Of a stretch of 64,000 nucleotides of DNA, positions 1-11,820 are shown in pieces. The stretch spans positions 955,301-1,019,300 of the forward strand of contig FJOG01000012.1 in NCBI GenBank assembly GCA_900073065.1. Reading direction: 5' to 3'. This DNA is from Phialocephala subalpina (Eukaryota > Ascomycota > Leotiomycetes > Helotiales > Mollisiaceae). A model generated the notes under the pieces. It was not told where the DNA came from. It searched no databases and saw only the letters and a program-made list of their open reading frames with translations. How positions within the stretch are numbered: position 1 is the first letter of the stretch; each line of letters opens with the position of its first letter. The position numbers and the translations under genes were made by a program.

Positions 1-539
1 CCTTTATATACTTGTTAATAAAACCAATTTTATTATTTTTATAAAAGATTAAAATATTTTTCTGCCCTTTAATTACTTCTTAATTAAGCAATTCTAAGGC
101 TTTAATTTTTTGAATTTACGTATATTTCTTAATATTTTATAAAATTATTATTAGTTTTAATAATTATTTTATATTTATTTTATTAATTCTCAAATAATAT
201 TTTTATATAATTATTTAATATTATATTTTATACTTTTTAAATGATCTTCTTTAAATTATCTAATAAAATCTTATTTACTTTGTATTTAATCTTTTAATAA
301 TATAATTATATTTAGTTTTTTATTTAATTCCAAATATATTTAATAAAATTAAAATCTAATAAATAAATAAAATAAAAAATATATCGAATATTTCTTTTTA
401 AAAGATTTGTTTTTATTTTATAAAATCTATAAAATAATATATTATTTTATATAAAAATATATTTAATTCCTTATAAAAAAGTAATTAAAAGAATTAATAT
501 ATATTTATTATATTTATTATTATTAATATTTCTTTATTT
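1..539. other. AT-rich gene-free DNA left of the retrotransposon
   Basis: Almost entirely A and T with long A/T runs and no readable coding sequence. The composition matches 6940-9430 on the other side of the retrotransposon, so the element sits inside an older AT-rich block. This is what heavily RIP-mutated repeats look like in Pezizomycotina; the original sequence cannot be recognised. Confidence 0.7.
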
Positions 540-544
540 CTTTT
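540..544. repeat. Target-site duplication CTTTT, left copy
   Basis: CTTTT stands immediately before the left LTR and is repeated exactly at 6935-6939 right after the right LTR. A 5-bp duplication is the size expected for a Copia integrase. It defines the element ends as 545 and 6934. Confidence 0.8.
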
Positions 545-745
545 TGTTGGTATTACTAAGGATACTTATTACATATAATAAGCCAGAAGTACATAAGAGT
601 CTCAATCTTAATATGCTTGTAAATTGGTTGTATTCTCGTAAAAATAAAGCGTAAAGTTGGAGAGTTATATCCTTTAACTCTAGCTCGTCCCGCGCTAGTA
701 CTAGTGCAGCCTAGTGCTACACGTGACTACTTTATTATACTTATA
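545..745 (-). repeat. LTR of the Copia element (3' LTR in element orientation)
   Basis: A 201-bp direct repeat of 6734-6934, starting TGTTGGTATTAC and ending in TATA. Read on the minus strand it ends in CA as expected, while its 5' TG has become TA. I count 16 differences from the partner LTR, all of them transitions and none transversions, which points to RIP rather than ordinary divergence. A purine-rich tract on the minus strand (about 749-775) abuts it and supports this being the 3' LTR. Confidence 0.88.
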
Positions 746-748
746 CTA

Positions 749-775
749 GCAGTTCTTTCTTTATGGAAAAAAGCC
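749..775 (-). other. Polypurine tract of the Copia element
   Basis: On the minus strand a purine-rich stretch with AAAGAAAGAAC lies directly inside the 3' LTR, where a plus-strand priming tract is expected. It supports a minus-strand orientation. A primer binding site beside the other LTR (about 6700-6733) could not be assigned with confidence. Confidence 0.5.
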
Positions 776-1929
776 TTTTAGTGTAATTAATCTTATTAGA
801 TTATCGCGTTTATCCTTTTCTTTTACCGTATACCGTTAATACGTAAAACTCGCTAATATTCCGATTTCGTACTTTAAATATCAGGCTAAAATAGGGGGAT
901 TTCCCCCATTTTTAGCTTGACCGATTAAATAATAATATCGCTTAAAAACATTAAAAATATAACGCAAAAATTACTTTTTTATTTTTATTTTTTATTATTT
1001 TTTACCGCGTTATTTTCCTTTTTTTACTTATTTTTCTATTTGTACCTTGAGGTAATTAGTATTTAAGAACTTCTCGAGAGCTTTATTAGGAGTAGATTTC
1101 GTTATCGCGTTGGCCGGGTTATCTTGATTATTAATTTATTAAATCTCTTGTAACTCTTTATACTTATACGATTAATAGAGAGTTATAATATTGATTATAA
1201 AGCGCTTTTCCTTTGTTATTCTTAGTTTGACTAAGTACTCGTATAGCAAGTAAAAGTCCATGCAAATGATTATCGTGATCTCCGGGAGACTAAGTTACTT
1301 TGTAATTATATTAATAGTAATTTTAATTATAATTATTATATTAACTCCTCTTATTATATCGTATATTTTTAAAGTTAATACGCTTTTAGTAACTCTCTTG
1401 CTTTTAATCGAATTGTAATAAATAAGGTTTCTTTTAATTTTGAACTCCTTATTATTTAGTTAGCTTTTATTCGCGAGAATAATTTCATATTTAATTTGGG
1501 AGCTAAAATCTTTATTATTTGCGAATAATTTATCGACGAAAACGAAGAGTTTTATTGTAAATAAGTTTAATATAATATATTTAAGTCTTTAGTCGAGATT
1601 CTTGATTTGCTACTTTAATCTCTTATTTAGCGCGACGATTTCTTTTTTAGTTAGATTTTGGTGTTACGCAGTAATAAATAAATCGAATATAGCCTTTAAT
1701 TGGCAAATTATAGCAATATAAGCTCTTTGAGTATATTACTCTTAATACTCGTCTTAAAAATTCGTAGATTTAATATTAATTAGTTTAATCTTTTTGCTTT
1801 ACTCTTTTTGTTATAACTTGATTATATTTCCGCATTTAATCAAGATATAATCGTTAAAGATTAACGGGGTTTCTAGTATTAGGGCCTCTTTTGACTTGGT
1901 TAAGAATTTAGCTTTAGTGAGTTTATCTT

Positions 1930-1990
1930 ACTTAAAATTCGAGAATTCCTTGTTTACTAAGATAAGTATATCGTTTATTTGTATTCTAAT
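1930..1990 (-). pseudogene. Reverse transcriptase fragment, YVDD-type box mutated
   Basis: The minus-strand translation gives QINDILILVNKEFSNF. In fungal Copia elements this region reads V-D-D-I-L-I-L-A-N-K-E-F. The first catalytic Asp is Asn here (GAC to AAC, a G:C to A:T transition), so the polymerase would be inactive. The family frame is recalled from general knowledge of Copia polyproteins, not from a search. Confidence 0.75.
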
Positions 1991-3764
1991 AACTTTAAAC
2001 GCGTTTTTTATGGTTATAATCAAGAAGTAAAGGTTATACGTAAACGTGACTATAAATAGCTTCTCTTAATAATACTTATAATACGTAGCCCACTAATATA
2101 TTCCGGCTTTAATAAAGTTATATAATGGCTTTAAGATTATTATAATCGTACTTAGTAAGTATAAGTTATAAACTTCTTTTGGAAATCGCGTTAATATAAG
2201 TCGTTAAATATTTGTCGTAAATTGCGTATAAGTTTAAATAATATCGCGAAATTATATTTTAATCTTTTTATTGGGAAATTAAACTAAAGTTAGTATTAAC
2301 GCTATAATAACTCGTTAATTAGCTCTTTGGATTATTGGAGATTACATGAGGATTACTTTTTTTTTTGTCGTTATATTTTTAAATAATTAGTTTGGATTTC
2401 TCGTAAAGGCTATTAATAGCTTTACTTTTAATCTCGTTGATTAATCTTGAGTTAAAAATCCGAACGCTAATATACTTAGCGGGGTCGAATTCGATAAGAT
2501 TAAAAACTCCTTTAATAGTTAATTTGTTTATTTCCTACTTTTGCGAAGCCTCGAATAGTATTTCGGGAGTAATAATTTTACTTTTGTTTTATAATTTTAA
2601 CGAGAGCTTTATATTAGCTTTTTCCTTATTTGTTATAAAAATTATAGAAATATTATCTCCTTTAGTAATAGTAATAAATACGTCGTTAAAATCCTTGTTA
2701 TTATTGTTTTTTGCAAAGTTTTGGCGATTACTTCGATGTATTTCTTTGTTAGGTATATTATTCTTATTACGCGACTCTCTTGGTTATCTTTTGCCGCGGC
2801 GCTTAATTAGTGGCTTTTCCTTTTTTACTTATTCCGGCGTGGAAAATTCAGAGATCTCCTTATTATTATCTTATTTATACTCTTAGTAATACGGCTTAAT
2901 AATCGTAAATCGGAAGTTTATTAGTTTATAAGGTATATCGACCGTATATATCTCGCCGCTAGTTGCTAGTAGCTTATATAGTCCTTTCCATTTACTTTTC
3001 TCACGCTAAACGCGTACGTTCGATAAGATTAGTAAGTCTAGCGTAGGCTTAGTATTTAGATCGTTTCGTAGAGCGAGCGCGTTAGTAATTTGTCGTTTAA
3101 TATAAAGATGGCGCATTTTTTTCGTAATTACTCGAATTGCCTTAGCTCTTTTAATAATTAATGATAATAGCGCGTTTTTACTAGTTATCCGAGGATATGC
3201 TCTAAAGACTAATAGCGTAAATATAATACTATTAAGTTTAGCGGAGTCGTTAATAGCTTTAATTACTATTTGTAAAACGATTTCTTTGTTAATTTGCTCG
3301 GAAATTAACTCGTCTCGAATAATTTTATAAGCTCGTTATAATAGCGCGTAATATCTTTTTACTTTTCTTATATTATTATAAGCTTTAACGGGCATTTCTT
3401 TGATTTGAATTACTATTGATTTCGCGTATTATCGAAACTCTATAAACGAGAAGTTCTTTTTAGCGTTATGTATAATATAATCAAGTAATCTTTAATACGT
3501 GTTAATCTAATATACGCGGAGAGTATTTTACGCGTTCTTTGCAAATATATCCTTTAAAAATCTCGTAGCTTGAAAAGCTATAAACGAGTCGATTACTTGT
3601 AAAACTAATTGATTATTTAAGTGTAAAACGTTAATAATAACTAAGTAGTTAAATTCGTAGTCGTTTTGTAGAGTAAACTTGAATTTGCTAGGTAATTGTT
3701 TATGCATTTGGTAATAGTGATAATACTTTGTGAGATGCTGAATATGCTTAGTATTTACGTTATA

Positions 3765-3845
3765 GTTAGCTCGCTGAAGAATTCTTAGTAAGCGTTTGAT
3801 TGATGGATGGCCAAAACGCCGATGTAATTGGCGTAATTCGGTCTT
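3765..3845 (-). pseudogene. Integrase N-terminal fragment
   Basis: The minus strand encodes LRQLHRRFGHPSIKRLLRIL, the His-containing start of the zinc-binding region found in fungal Copia integrases (L-H-x-R-F-G-H-P-S). It lies between the protease and reverse transcriptase motifs, as expected for Copia order. Stops interrupt the frame on both sides. Confidence 0.75.
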
Positions 3846-4179
3846 AGTAAAGTGGCTCCAAGCTAAACTTTGCTCTTGTTGATGTAGTAATATTTATGGG
3901 TAACTTTATTTGCGTATAACCGGAATAATTTTATGTCCTTGGATTAAAACGTTTTCGAGGTTATCGAGTTTAATATTTATAGCGTTTATGTTTTGAATAT
4001 AGAATAAGAAGGGTGTGTTTACTAGGATAACGTGAAATACGATAACTCTTAGTGGGGTAGTAACTCGGATAGTTCTTTGTGATAAAGTAATCCCCTTTTT
4101 AAAGCGAATCTTATAAGCTCCGGCCGTAGACGTATTTAGTTTGATACGAGTATTTAGCTTTTATAGCGCCAGAAATTAT

Positions 4180-4255
4180 AATTGGCCCGCAGTTAATACT
4201 CCGGTAGCTCCGCTATTTGGTATAATGCCCTGGAAAACTCCGGATGAATATCGGT
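4180..4255 (-). pseudogene. Aspartic protease fragment, catalytic Asp lost
   Basis: The minus-strand translation contains FQGIIPNSGATGVLTAGQ. Fungal Copia proteases carry D-T/S-G at the position that reads N-S-G here. Asp to Asn is GAT/GAC to AAT/AAC, a single G to A transition. It lies downstream of the zinc knuckle and upstream of the integrase motif. Confidence 0.75.
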
Positions 4256-4614
4256 CTTTGAAAGTAAATACTAAGTATTCTCTAATTTGTTATAGTAATA
4301 AATTATTAAATATATTTTCTCCCGTAATAGCGTGGCGCGTTGATTAGTCGTTTAGAATAGCCATTATATTTATACTATTGATTTCTTTAAGTTCTATAAG
4401 GAAGTTTTTGCTTTTTCCCTCGATTTTTATACTTAATAGCAACTAGTTTATTTCTGATAATTTATTATTTTCCGAGAGACCCTTTATACCTTTATATTAA
4501 ACGAGAAAACTCTAGTAAAATATTATCGTAATCTCACGGTTTACTATATGTTAAGCGTGTTATCGGAATTTCGTATAAGCCTATTATTGCTTTTTTATCG
4601 TATATTTGGTCGAC

Positions 4615-4780
4615 TAGTAGTTTATTTTACCGCAGATATAGTATTTCTTTTGTTATAACCCTCCTTGGTATTTATAGTTTCCGCGATATTTACCTCGCGA
4701 GCTTTTTTTGTCTCGATATCCTCTTTTATTTTGTCCTTGTTTATATCCTTTATATATGCGGTTAGTTTAATTTTGACCGT
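4615..4780 (-). pseudogene. Gag zinc-knuckle region
   Basis: The minus strand shows a Gly/Arg/Lys/Tyr-rich stretch (NKRGYRDKKSSRGKYRGNYK) followed after a stop by KKYYICGKIN. This looks like the basic linker and C-x2-C start of a Gag zinc knuckle, with the first Cys changed to Tyr (G to A). Gag should extend from here up to about 6.7 kb, but it is broken by stops. Confidence 0.6.
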
Positions 4781-6416
4781 GCTCGTCGTAATCGTTATAC
4801 TTATTCTTGTCTTCTTGGCGCTAACGCGTCGAGTTTATAGTATATTGCAATACTTTACGTGAACGCATTACCATACCGATTACTGATCGTAACTTAGTAT
4901 ATATACCCTCGAACGTGCTAGCGGGCTTATATAGTGCGAGACTATACTCTTTAACCCCCTTATAAGCGCTAATAACTTGGTCTCGTAAGTTATATTTTAC
5001 TTGATATTCCTTCGATAAACCGCGTTAAACCTTTTGGAGTTAATCGAAAAGTAATTATAAATACTTTAATTTAATTTTTGATAAGTATATTATAACGATT
5101 TGTGGAAGCGTAGTTTCTCTTTATAAGGATATATATAATTATTGGTTTTCCTTTGTCTTAAAGTATATTTTCGTTATTTTTATTATTATTTTAAAATTAT
5201 AATTATATCTCGTAATCTTATTATAATAAAACGAATTTGCGCGATTAATAAATATAATCGAAAACGCGTTATTGTATTATTTTTCCGGAAGTTTAACTTT
5301 AAGATAATAATCGCGAAAAACTTATAATTTAACGTTAAGAATATTATATAATTTATTATTATATTTTTTGTTATTATTAATATAGATTTTTATTAAATCC
5401 GTGATTATTTTAGTGGATATACTTAGTTGATTTTGCTATTGGCTTAGTTGTTAATTTAGCTACTGAATATTATTAGGTAATCGAGGGTAAAAGTTATTAT
5501 TAGGGTTATTATTCGCATGTGATTGGGGAGGGTACTATTAATTCGGAAATCGAGAGTTCGTAAAGTATTAATTAGCGGAGTGCTAATTCTCAAGATATTA
5601 GTTCGTAAATTGAGGGTAAATAGGGTATTGGTTCGTAGGTTGAAAGTATACGGGGTAAAGAGATATATTAAGGTTAAAAGACTTTTGATTATTTTGAGGA
5701 AGTACGTGAAGAGGTAATAGCGTGCCTTGCGATAATAGCGCGTCTTGAGGAAACGGCGTATTCTAAAGTAATAGCTTACTTTGGGGTAATAGTGTAATTT
5801 GTGAAAATGGCGCAACTTGAGTAGTTTGAATTGGCGTAGTTTGAGCGTACTTTAAAGCGTATTTTGGATAATATTATAAGTTAAACTTATTTTTCCTTTT
5901 TTAATTAAACTTCGATTTTTTCTTTTGTTTACTTATAATATTCGTTATTATTAATGAGCTTTTTTAGTTCCTTAGAAACTAAATATTCGTTTGTAGTAAT
6001 AAATACTTCGTTATAGCGTAAGAAATCTCGTAAGTCTTTAATAAGCTTAATTTTTGCCGATAAGAACGTATTTATTGTTTATGCCTTGAAATCCTCTCGG
6101 AAATATTCCCAAAGTATATTATTTATATAATCTTTTCTCTTATAAGTCTTTATTATAAATAAAATAAATTTATTGGCTTATCTCTTATTAATGGTTTACT
6201 TTATAAGGTTAAAGTGTTTTCTTTATTTTGCCTTATTATAATCGTACTTTGATTTTGGGTCTAGTTTTGGTATTATCTTGGCGTGTGGGTAAGTTCGTTT
6301 TAAGTTTAGTTAAAAGAAGGATAAGGTTTATTAAAAGGGTAATATATTGAAGTATTGCGGTTGTAATTCGAGTTGTATTAAGTGATGAAAAGCGTAAAGT
6401 CCTTAATAGTACTTTA

Positions 6417-6545
6417 ATTAAGTAATAGGTATAGTAACCTAGTTAATTAATTGATCGAGTCTTCCGTAGACGTAGTTATTTTGCGTGATAAACGTAGACT
6501 TAAGTTAAGTAATAGGTATAGTAACCCAGCTAGTTGCTTGTTTGA
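6417..6545. repeat. Imperfect tandem duplication inside the Copia leader/Gag region
   Basis: The string TTAAGTAATAGGTATAGTAA occurs twice about 90 bp apart, with similar following sequence (A-G-T-T ... GAGTC). It lies close inside the 5' LTR of the minus-strand element and may be a small tandem repeat of the leader or Gag start. Confidence 0.5.
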
Positions 6546-6733
6546 GTCCTTGAAGTTTGCGTAACGTTAGAGTCTCGTTTCCGTAGGAAGTAAAACTTCT
6601 TATAGTTCGATAGTATTTAGGGGCGCAACGTAAACCTTTTTTAGCGCGTTTTACAAAGGATAGCGATCTTTTGTAATAGTTTCTTCTAGATAATCCTAGT
6701 TGCTCCGTGGTTAAGTGAATAACCATTAATTAA

Positions 6734-6934
6734 TGTTAGTATTACTAGGGATACTTATTACATGTAATAAGCCAGAAGTACGTAAGAGTCTTAGTCTTAA
6801 TATGCTTGTAAATTGGTTATATTCTCGTAAAAGTAAAGCGTAAAGTTAGAGAGTTATATCCTCTAACTTTGGCTCGTCCCGCGCTAATACTAGTGCAGCC
6901 TAATACTACACGTGACTACTTTATTATACCTATA
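6734..6934 (-). repeat. LTR of the Copia element (5' LTR in element orientation)
   Basis: Partner of 545-745, same 201-bp length, starting TGTTAGTATTAC and ending TATA. The 16 mismatches to the other copy are all A/G or C/T. It is followed directly by the right copy of the CTTTT duplication at 6935-6939. Confidence 0.88.
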
Positions 6935-6939
6935 CTTTT
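6935..6939. repeat. Target-site duplication CTTTT, right copy
   Basis: Exact match to 540-544, flanking the right LTR. Confidence 0.8.
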
Positions 6940-9430
6940 CCTAAAAAATAATAAAACTTTTTCTTTTATTGATTATTATATTATAAAACATTTAAATAAA
7001 AACTTTAGAATATTTATATTATAAATTCTTAAGAAAATATTTATTATTATTATTTTCTAAGATTATTATAAAACTTATAATATATATTTCTCTTATTATT
7101 TATATTTCGTTTGAAAATATTTATTTATAAAACCTTTTCTTAATTTATATTATATTATTCTTTACAAAAGTTTTCCGTTATATTATAACCCGTAAATTAT
7201 CCAAGAAATTTTTTTTTCGAAATTTTATAATAATACTTTAATTCTTTAAAAGTAATTCGAATAATATTCTTTTTAATATTAAATTTTAATAAGAAGTATA
7301 AAATATATTAATAAAAAATATATTAGTATAATAGTAAAATTATAAACTAATTTTTAAGTATAATTTTTTATAATATTTTTAATTTGAAAAAATATTTTCT
7401 ATTTTTTAAAAAGTAATTTTATATCGTTTAATATATTAGATTTACTTGCTTATTATATTTAATTTCTCGCGTATTTCTTTATAAGGGATATCGAATAAAA
7501 AAATTATTTGAATTATAATTCTTTTATTATAAGAAGTTTTATTCCGAGAAAATATTAAAGGAATAAGAGAAAATATTAAAAGAGTAAAAGAAAATAAGGA
7601 AAAGCAAATAGAAAACTTTATTAATTAAAAGTTATCAATAGAAATTTAAATATTACAAGAAGATTAAAAGTTTTAATTAATTCAAATTAATAATTTAAAA
7701 TTATTTCGAGAATCCTAAAATAAAATATTAATTTTAAAAAGTAATATTAATATATTAAAAGTATTTAATATTGAAATATGATAATGTAATATTATAAGAA
7801 TTTTAAGAATAGTTTACAAGTTTATAATAAGAATAAGAATTATAAATAACTTTAAAATTATTATTTTATTAATAAAATAATAATTTTATTAAAAGGAAAT
7901 TAAAAATTTAAAAGATTTTATATTATATAATTAATTGAAAAGCCTTTATTAAAGCTATTATACAAAAGTAAATAAATTGGCTTTATTAGCAAATATATAA
8001 AAAGGGGGTAATATATATATATATAAAGAAATTATAAAAAATTAATATTAATTTTTTTTATCGAAATAATAAAATTAATTTCTTATTATTTTTATTATTT
8101 TCTTTTAATTATTATCATTTTTTTATTTTATTTTATTTTTTATTTTCTTCTTATTATTTTTTAAATATTATAATTTATATATTTAAAAGATTTATAATTT
8201 AACGAGAATATAAAATATTTTATAAAATTCAATTTTATATATATTTCGGGAAAAAATATTCTCAAATTATAATAATATATTTAATTAAAATACTTAAAAT
8301 TATAATAAAAAATAATTTCAATTAAAGAATTAAAGAATTAAGAAAATTAAAAAAATTAAAAAATATTTTATAAAATATTTTAATTATAAAAATTATCAAT
8401 TATAAGAAATTATTTGTATTTATAATATTAAAGCGAACGATAAAATAATTTTATTTATTTTTATATAATATAATTATTATTATTATATATTTAATTTTAA
8501 ATTTACGAAAATATTAAAAAATCTTATAAAAATATAATAAATAAAAACGATTTAATTATATTTAATTTATATTTTATTTTAAATGTAAATTAATATATTA
8601 TTAAATAATTATTAAATATAATTTTAAAAGCAAAATATTATTTATATTTACCAAGGGAAAAAAGAAAAAATTCAATTAAAAGAAATATAAAAATTAAAAA
8701 TTTCAAGGAATTTTAATAAATATATTCAAGGATTAATATAATTTGGAATATTTTTATATAGAAAATAAAAGTAATATATATAAAAAAAGAATATAAAGAA
8801 AAATAAAAACTTTTATAATAAAATTAAAATTAAATATTATATATTCTTTATTAATTAATTTCTTTTTTCTTTAGATTTAAATTTAAATAAAAATATTTAA
8901 AAAGTTTTAAAGTAATTTCTTAAGAATAAAAAACTTTATAATAATTAAATATTTAAATAATTAAAAAATATTATTATAAATATATAAATTTTATATTAAA
9001 GAAACTCGAGAAAATTAAATTTAAGAAAAATAAATAAATTTATTAATAAAAGTAATAAAGAAATCTTATTATTTGTAATTAATATTATTTTTATTTGAGA
9101 TAATTTAATATAATAAAATCCACGGGAATAATATTAATTTCTTATAATTTCTTTTTATATATATATATTTTTATTTTATTCAAATAAATTCGATATAAAA
9201 GTTTCTTTTCACTTTATATTTTTAAACCTTAAAACTATATTCTTTCTTAATAAGAACTTTATATTACGAAATTCGGAAATAAATTAATAATTATAATAAA
9301 ATAAAAAATAATAATCAAAAGAATTTTAATATGATTATAATTATAATATTTTCTTATTGCAAATCGAAACCTTATAAATAAATAGTTAAAGAATAATAGT
9401 AAACTAATTATAACTTTATTTATTTATATA
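6940..9430. other. Extremely AT-rich RIP-like block
   Basis: Nearly pure A/T with many TA steps, no readable frame and almost no GC-rich words. It ends abruptly at about 9430, where normal mixed-composition DNA begins (GAGACCCCCAAACCATG). I see no intact gene, tRNA or satellite in it. Confidence 0.75.
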
Positions 9431-11481
9431 ATAGAAATTTGAGACCCCCAAACCATGAAGTCGTTCTGGCACATAGGGTTTTCCACCACGCAGGGATAGA
9501 CGTTACTTTACTTTATTGAGATCAATGGGTGAAGACATTTCCCAATACTTTGTCACTCCACTTGTCTTCCGTGAATGATGGATCGATGTTATACCCCGAA
9601 CAAATTGAGCGAGTAACCCTGTATCCTGCGCAAGCGAAGGCAAAGATGAATGGGAAGCAAAAAGCAAGCACGTGTGTCAAAGGAAGAGATATAAATCATA
9701 CCCCCTCTTCTCCTTCTTTCTTTCCGTTAAGACCAGGAAGATTGGAGAAGCCCTCCCCAAGTATCAAGTACCCAGGCCTGCGTTTGATATATTACTCGGG
9801 CTCTCTTTACAAGCCTCCAAACTCGCAGACTTGCGCAAGTATTACCCCAAGTAGAAAACATTGCCTCCGTGTACTTTCATCTCATGTGCTTGCCACTATC
9901 AACTCCACGCCGCTGTCAATTTAACAGTAAACTTAAAAAGCGATGCATCCGTGTCTTTCCACAGGCAAGCAAGGTCATAACTAGTTCTGCTCGAAAGGAT
10001 CGTATCCGCAAACTTGATCCCATCACCCGACTCGAAGCATCATTCTTGCAACAGCTTGGTATTCGGCGTTGTGGTACCAGGAGATGGATGCGTCTAAGCA
10101 TATTTCTAAAATATCCAGATTGCGCCAGCGCACGTAATGCGAATTCTGGTTGCGGAAAGCTGGGAACTGTTCTTCGTTTGAAAGCGGAGAAGAAGTTTTG
10201 CACTGGTGGATATTCTCCATGCCAGGAGTATTTAGTCACGAAAGGACATTGAGTTAAACGCTCATGTCCAGGTTTGAATAAATCTGTGTCAGTGGCAGCA
10301 AAGTCTGTTTTCGGTTAGTCACTTGACCAGATGATAATGTGGGATTCAATGTCACCAAGTTACAAGCAGAATCAGATACACTAATGTATGATCAGAAATT
10401 TTCATTCAACCTCTTTTCTCCCCTTCCCCTCTCCACCGCCCACCACAATCAAGAAATAACATTCAAACCCCCGCCATCCAAGCACGCCACACTCCATCAC
10501 ACAATGCAAACAGAAACTAACTACATTATCACCACAAACGGTGACGATGCAAATGCAGAATATCGCAAAATAAAAGGCACCCGAAAAGAACCGAGAACAT
10601 AGAAACCAGCCCTCGATATCTCAAGCCGAGCTAGCCAGCGAGTATATGACAATAGGGCACTGCCTTTATTTGCATTTATTTTCCAATCCATCTTTCCCAC
10701 CATCCACCACAAGCGCAAGCTAGAACAAGCGTAGAGGCTCCAACATCGCCCGGAGATCTCCCCCTTCCCACCACAAGAAAACCACCAATCCTCAAACAGC
10801 ACCCGAGATCTCCTTCCCCACTCCTATCCACCCACCACAGCAATAAAAATCAACAAGAACCGAAACCATCGCCACCGCGATGGAGAAGAATCACCCGATC
10901 AACTCAAAGGCTCATCCATAGAAAAATCGAAAGTGAAAGAGGTAGAAAGTCGGCACAAGTGCTAACAAAGAACGCACACTCGAAAGGAAGAAAGTGGGAC
11001 AAAGATGTGCGCGAGATACGGGGTATCCTTGAATCGAAGGTTTGTAAATCATGCTGTCGTGAGAAAGGCATGTATGCAATCGCGGAAATCTCGTGGGTAA
11101 AGTCGGTATATGTCGTAAAAGCGTAATATCCATCTTCTCGAGGGAGAGGACAGACCCGTAATGAATGTGTGTGATGTCCGCATCGGAGAGTTCGTTAGAA
11201 AGAGGGAGGTAAGATGTCGCATCGAAGATTTCGTTTTTCGTCGGTGTCGCAATATCGGTAGGTCGAATACGTTCGCGAGGGAGGGGAAAAGGTCGTCAAG
11301 AAAAGGTTGCCGCGCTATACATCAGACATCCACATTCCAATCGTCGTCGCTCCGACCACCAGAACATGGCAATTGATACCTGATGTCATCGTGCAAACAA
11401 ACTTCCCAATCCATCCAGTTTTCTCCAACCCCACATCTGTATCCAATCCAACCCAATGCGCTCATGTGATATGAGTTGAGG
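9431..11481. other. Gene-poor DNA of normal composition
   Basis: Composition is balanced from the border onward. Short open frames on both strands (up to 131 codons) show no motif, no intron logic and no codon pattern that stands out. The right-hand part, rich in CCA and CAA on the plus strand, probably holds the 3' untranslated region of the minus-strand gene at 11482. Confidence 0.5.
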
Positions 11482-11820
11482 TTATAGCAACATCGCGACC
11501 ATAATCACCAATCCCGCTGCGCTGCCTGCCATTAATCCTTGTCCTGAGAGCTGAGGAGCTGCGCCCATGTAGTTCGCAGGCAATGTCTTGCTTGCTGTCG
11601 CAGACGCGGTTGCTACTTGTCCAGATCCTGTAGCTGTGATTGCGCTTGTCGTGCTGTTGCTGATTGAGAAGGTGGAGGTGACTGATGCGACGACTTCAGA
11701 GACGGTGATTGTTTTTGTGAGGGTTGCTGTTGAGGTGATGGTCGTGGTTGAGGAGGTTGTTGTGTCTGCGAGAGCGAGGAGTGGCAGCAGGGCTGCGGAA
11801 AGTAGTGTCGAGATCTTCAT
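11482..11820 (-). CDS. Small Ser/Thr-rich GPI-anchored cell-surface protein
   Basis: An intronless 112-aa protein. Residues 1-18 form a signal peptide (MKISTLLSAALLPLLALA) likely cut before Asp19. Residues 19-75 are rich in Thr, Ser, Val and Ala, as in heavily O-glycosylated wall proteins. The last 20 residues (after GLMAGSAAG) form a short hydrophobic tail with small residues ahead of it, the usual GPI-attachment signal. It therefore should be exported and anchored in the plasma membrane or wall. No catalytic domain is visible. Small proteins of this make-up are common in Pezizomycotina and mostly uncharacterised. It is the only convincing gene in the 9.4-20.8 kb stretch. Confidence 0.82.
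   Translation of the reverse strand: MKISTLLSAALLPLLALADTTTSSTTTITSTATLTKTITVSEVVASVTSTFSISNSTTSAITATGSGQVATASATASKTLPANYMGAAPQLSGQGLMAGSAAGLVIMVAMLL

Larger units (their letters stand above)
545..6934 (-). mobile_element. Dead Ty1/Copia LTR retrotransposon
   Basis: A full-length element of about 6.4 kb bounded by 201-bp LTRs and the CTTTT duplication. On the minus strand the order is a Gag-like region with a decayed zinc knuckle (near 4.63 kb), a protease motif (near 4.2 kb), the integrase N-terminal histidine motif (near 3.8 kb) and a reverse transcriptase motif (near 1.97 kb). Integrase lying before reverse transcriptase is the Copia order. All reading frames are broken by stops, and catalytic residues are changed by transitions. 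The element is richer in G+C than its flanks and keeps many CG dinucleotides, so it is probably younger than the surrounding AT block. It cannot be autonomous. Confidence 0.88.

Noticed and set aside
1..540. Telomere or subtelomeric repeat at the left edge
   Set aside because: No TTAGGG-type array is present; AT-rich composition alone does not show a chromosome end.
2437..5815. Plus- and minus-strand frames of 60-149 codons within the retrotransposon
   Set aside because: Most are shadows created by mutation of a minus-strand Copia polyprotein; only short motif fragments are meaningful.
9529..10252. Overlapping frames of 127-131 codons right of the AT border
   Set aside because: No conserved motif, no intron logic, and similar-size frames on the opposite strand; treated as chance.
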